Shown: positions 4,986-6,704 of the stretch, piece by piece
Layout of the letters: each line of letters begins with the position of its first letter
How positions within the stretch are numbered: position 1 is the stretch's first letter
Source: Candidatus Bathyarchaeota archaeon
GTDB taxonomy: Archaea > Thermoproteota > Bathyarchaeia > 40CM-2-53-6
Direction of reading: 5' to 3'
Length of the DNA: 6,704 bases
NCBI GenBank assembly: GCA_005883695.1
Contig: VBBV01000090.1
Location: forward strand, 1-6,704
Position numbers and translations under genes: made by a program
The notes under the pieces: generated by a model
Seen by the model: only the letters and a program-made list of their open reading frames with translations
Told to the model about the DNA's origin: nothing
The model's database searches: none

Positions 4986-5960
4986 CTAATGGGGTGATGG
5001 GTCTTCCTCGGGCTGCGCCTTGTCCTCGGAGGACTCTTCAACGAATCCTTTCAGGCGTGTAACCAGGCTCGTGAACTCCATTGGGAAGATGAATTTCGTT
5101 GCAGGGCTAGCCCCCAGCGCTTTGAGCATGTCTAGGTATTGGAGGGCCATCGTTTTCGCGTCTATGTTCTTGGCGGCTCCGAAAATGAGACCCAGTGCTT
5201 GCGCATATCCGTCTGCTACGAGGATCTGGGACTGCTTGTTGCCCTCGGCTACCAGGATCGCGGACTGTCTTTGCCCTTCCGCTTGAAGGATGGCCGCGTT
5301 CTTCGCTCCTTCGGCTTTGAGAACGGAGGACTCACGGATACCATCGGATTCTGTGACCAGTGCTCGCCTGCTTCTCTCGGCCGTCATTTGTTTGACCATT
5401 GCGTCTTGAACGTCTTTGGGAGGTCTGATCTCCCGTATCTCGACGTTGGTGACTTTGATTCCCCATCGCTCCGTCACTTCGTCCAGTCTTGTCCGGAGAA
5501 TTGTGTTGATCTGCTCCCTCTTCGACAAGAGCTCATCGAGAGGTATGTCACCAACAACAGCCCTCAGGGTTGTGGTAGCGAGTCCGACCGAGGCGCCGGT
5601 AAAATTCTGCACCTGGACAATGCTCGCCGAAGCATCAACCACCTTGTAGTAGATGAGAAAGTCAATGTCCACGGGTGCGTTGTCCTTCGTGATCGCGGTC
5701 TGGTGAGGGACTTCTAGGTACCTTTCCCTCAGGTCGACTTTGACGAGCCTGTTGATGACCGGGAAGATGAGGATAATTCCCGGCCCCTTTGAACCCTTCA
5801 GTCGACCGAACTGGAACTGGACGACACGCTCGTATTCCCGTATGATCTTGAGGGAAGCGGCGACAATTGCTAGGGCTATAATTACTGCTAAGAGGATAAT
5901 GGCGAGGTCGACGTAGAAGGTAATATCGCTGGCTTGAAGGATGATTGAGCTGAAGAGCAT
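4986..5960 (-). CDS. Stomatin/prohibitin (SPFH) family membrane protein
   Basis: This 324-residue scaffold protein is anchored in the membrane and would form ring-like oligomers that organise membrane domains and partner proteases. A hydrophobic segment at 18-36 is followed by the SPFH/band 7 domain, about 38-195: IREYERVVQFQFGRLKG (40-56), GPGIILIFPVI (59-69), DLRERYLEVPHQ (76-87), ITKDNAPVDID (90-100), GDIPLDELLSKRE (137-149) and VEIREIRPPKDVQDAM (173-188). A coiled coil comes next with four 11-residue repeats of the form LxAEGxxQSAI (214-251). Near the C-terminus a hydrophobic patch, FIFPMEFTSLV (290-300), precedes an acidic tail. In Pyrococcus the matching hydrophobic region of p-stomatin is cut by the NfeD-type protease. 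ATG at 5960 is two bases after the nfeD stop and has GGAG 8 bases upstream. Co-transcription with nfeD is almost certain. Confidence 0.95.
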   Translation of the reverse strand: MLFSSIILQASDITFYVDLAIILLAVIIALAIVAASLKIIREYERVVQFQFGRLKGSKGPGIILIFPVINRLVKVDLRERYLEVPHQTAITKDNAPVDIDFLIYYKVVDASASIVQVQNFTGASVGLATTTLRAVVGDIPLDELLSKREQINTILRTRLDEVTERWGIKVTNVEIREIRPPKDVQDAMVKQMTAERSRRALVTESDGIRESSVLKAEGAKNAAILQAEGQRQSAILVAEGNKQSQILVADGYAQALGLIFGAAKNIDAKTMALQYLDMLKALGASPATKFIFPMEFTSLVTRLKGFVEESSEDKAQPEEDPSPH

Positions 5961-5962
5961 CG

Positions 5963-6704
5963 CTAGTTCTCCGCTTTTTCTACTATCAATCTGAGCCCTT
6001 GGACGTCTTTCACTCTCACAATCGTGCCTTTAGGCATGTCTGTTGAGCCGGTGACGGTGAAGTCTTCAGCGCCGATGTTTGCCGTGGCGACCTCACCAGC
6101 TTTCAAATCACTAGTTAGGCGACCCTGCTTTCCTATTATAGCCTTGGGATTTTGCGCCGGAGGCTGATTCATCAATGTCTCGCGGACCCTGTAGAGGTAG
6201 ATGCTTCCCAGAACCCCGCCTACCCCGAGTATTCCGAGGATCGTGTATGTGACCAGTCCTGCTTGGATGAATGTGCCTGATCCGGACGGAGCTGACGCGG
6301 GTGCAGGTGCCGATGAGGGTAGGCTGAAGATCAGGAGGAAGCCTACGATGAATATTATGACCCCGGCGATTGCGCTGACGCCGTGATGCGTTTTCAGTTC
6401 CAGGAATATGAAGACTGCTCCTATCAACATGAGAATGATCGAGACTAATGGCGCACCGAATACCCCTAGGCCTAAGAGTGCAAGGGCTATGGCCGCGGCT
6501 CCTACTACTGTAACGATTAAGGTTGGATGATACATATCGGCGATTATCGCGAAGGTCCCTGCAAGGAACAGGATGCTGTCGAGGTTGGGGTCGCTGATAA
6601 TTGACAGGAATGTTGACCCTATTCCGGGAGTGTGGATCGGGGCCCCGGCTGCGCCCATCGCGGTGAGGGCGTCTTGGGTGGTCGAGACATTCAATACGAC
6701 ATCA
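5963..6704 (-). CDS. nfeD: NfeD-family membrane protein, N-terminus cut by window edge
   Basis: This is the partner of the stomatin-like protein. At least 246 residues are visible, and the frame stays open to base 6704, so the TTG at 6694 is probably internal. Numbering from that TTG, hydrophobic segments lie at about 37-55, 59-78, 82-101 and 105-125, and a fifth at 144-168 after an Ala/Pro/Ser-rich loop. They are followed by a soluble OB-fold NfeD C-terminal domain at about 184-240 (AIIGKQGRLTSDLKAGEVA, then DMPKGTIVRVKDVQGLRLIVEK). The pattern SDPNLDSILFLAGTFAIIAD followed by MYHPT is typical of the first membrane region in long NfeD proteins, where it follows a ClpP-like serine protease domain. 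The residues ahead of the TTG (DVV) fit the end of such a domain. Whether the protease is present lies outside the window. Confidence 0.92.
   Translation of the reverse strand, partial: DVVLNVSTTQDALTAMGAAGAPIHTPGIGSTFLSIISDPNLDSILFLAGTFAIIADMYHPTLIVTVVGAAAIALALLGLGVFGAPLVSIILMLIGAVFIFLELKTHHGVSAIAGVIIFIVGFLLIFSLPSSAPAPASAPSGSGTFIQAGLVTYTILGILGVGGVLGSIYLYRVRETLMNQPPAQNPKAIIGKQGRLTSDLKAGEVATANIGAEDFTVTGSTDMPKGTIVRVKDVQGLRLIVEKAEN

Noticed and set aside
5139..5717. 192-codon plus-strand frame across the stomatin gene
   Set aside because: It is antisense to a clear SPFH protein, and its open length follows from the codon bias of the real gene.

Overview
The window looks archaeal, and the most plausible home is a TACK-type lineage such as Nitrososphaerota or Bathyarchaeia. 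That placement is inference from gene content, not from a marker gene. Supporting signs are a split carA-carB pair whose proteins resemble the eukaryotic CPS type, an nfeD/stomatin operon, a small GYD-domain protein, a short HMG/YABBY-like protein, several genes without a Shine-Dalgarno sequence, and one TATA-like element placed for a leaderless transcript. Base composition is moderate (near 50% GC) and similar across the genes. I saw no insertion sequence, tRNA, rRNA, CRISPR array or phage gene.

Layout. At 1-2542 (minus strand) lies carbamoyl-phosphate synthase: carA is complete, and carB starts in a TTGA overlap with the carA stop and runs off the left edge after about 489 residues. A 154-bp gap follows with a dyad-symmetric element and a palindrome. 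At 2697-2996 (minus) is a 99-residue protein of unknown function ending in a CxxC motif. The 321-bp divergent region 2997-3317 has no convincing gene but is rich in inverted repeats. At 3318-3584 (plus), the only plus-strand gene, is a GYD-domain protein with a very strong ribosome binding site but no ATG, GTG or TTG at the place where the domain begins. It converges across T-rich termination sequence on 3773-4186 (minus), a coiled-coil protein with a short HMG/YABBY-like motif, whose upstream region carries an 11-bp inverted repeat.

The right part is all minus strand. The gene order in the direction of transcription is nfeD (5963 to the right edge, N-terminus cut), a stomatin/prohibitin-family protein (4986-5960, two bases after nfeD), and, after 96 bp and a likely promoter of its own, a single-pass membrane protein of unknown function with a tandem 13-residue repeat (4353-4889).

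How the genes work together. CarA and CarB form the two-subunit enzyme that makes carbamoyl phosphate from glutamine, bicarbonate and ATP for pyrimidine and arginine synthesis. NfeD and the stomatin-like protein form a recognised membrane pair. The membrane protein downstream may share their location, but nothing in the sequence proves a functional link. The remaining small genes are orphans. No clear new multi-gene system is evident. The best leads are the non-canonical start of the GYD gene, the HMG/YABBY-like protein with its inverted repeat, and a shortened conserved segment in CarA.
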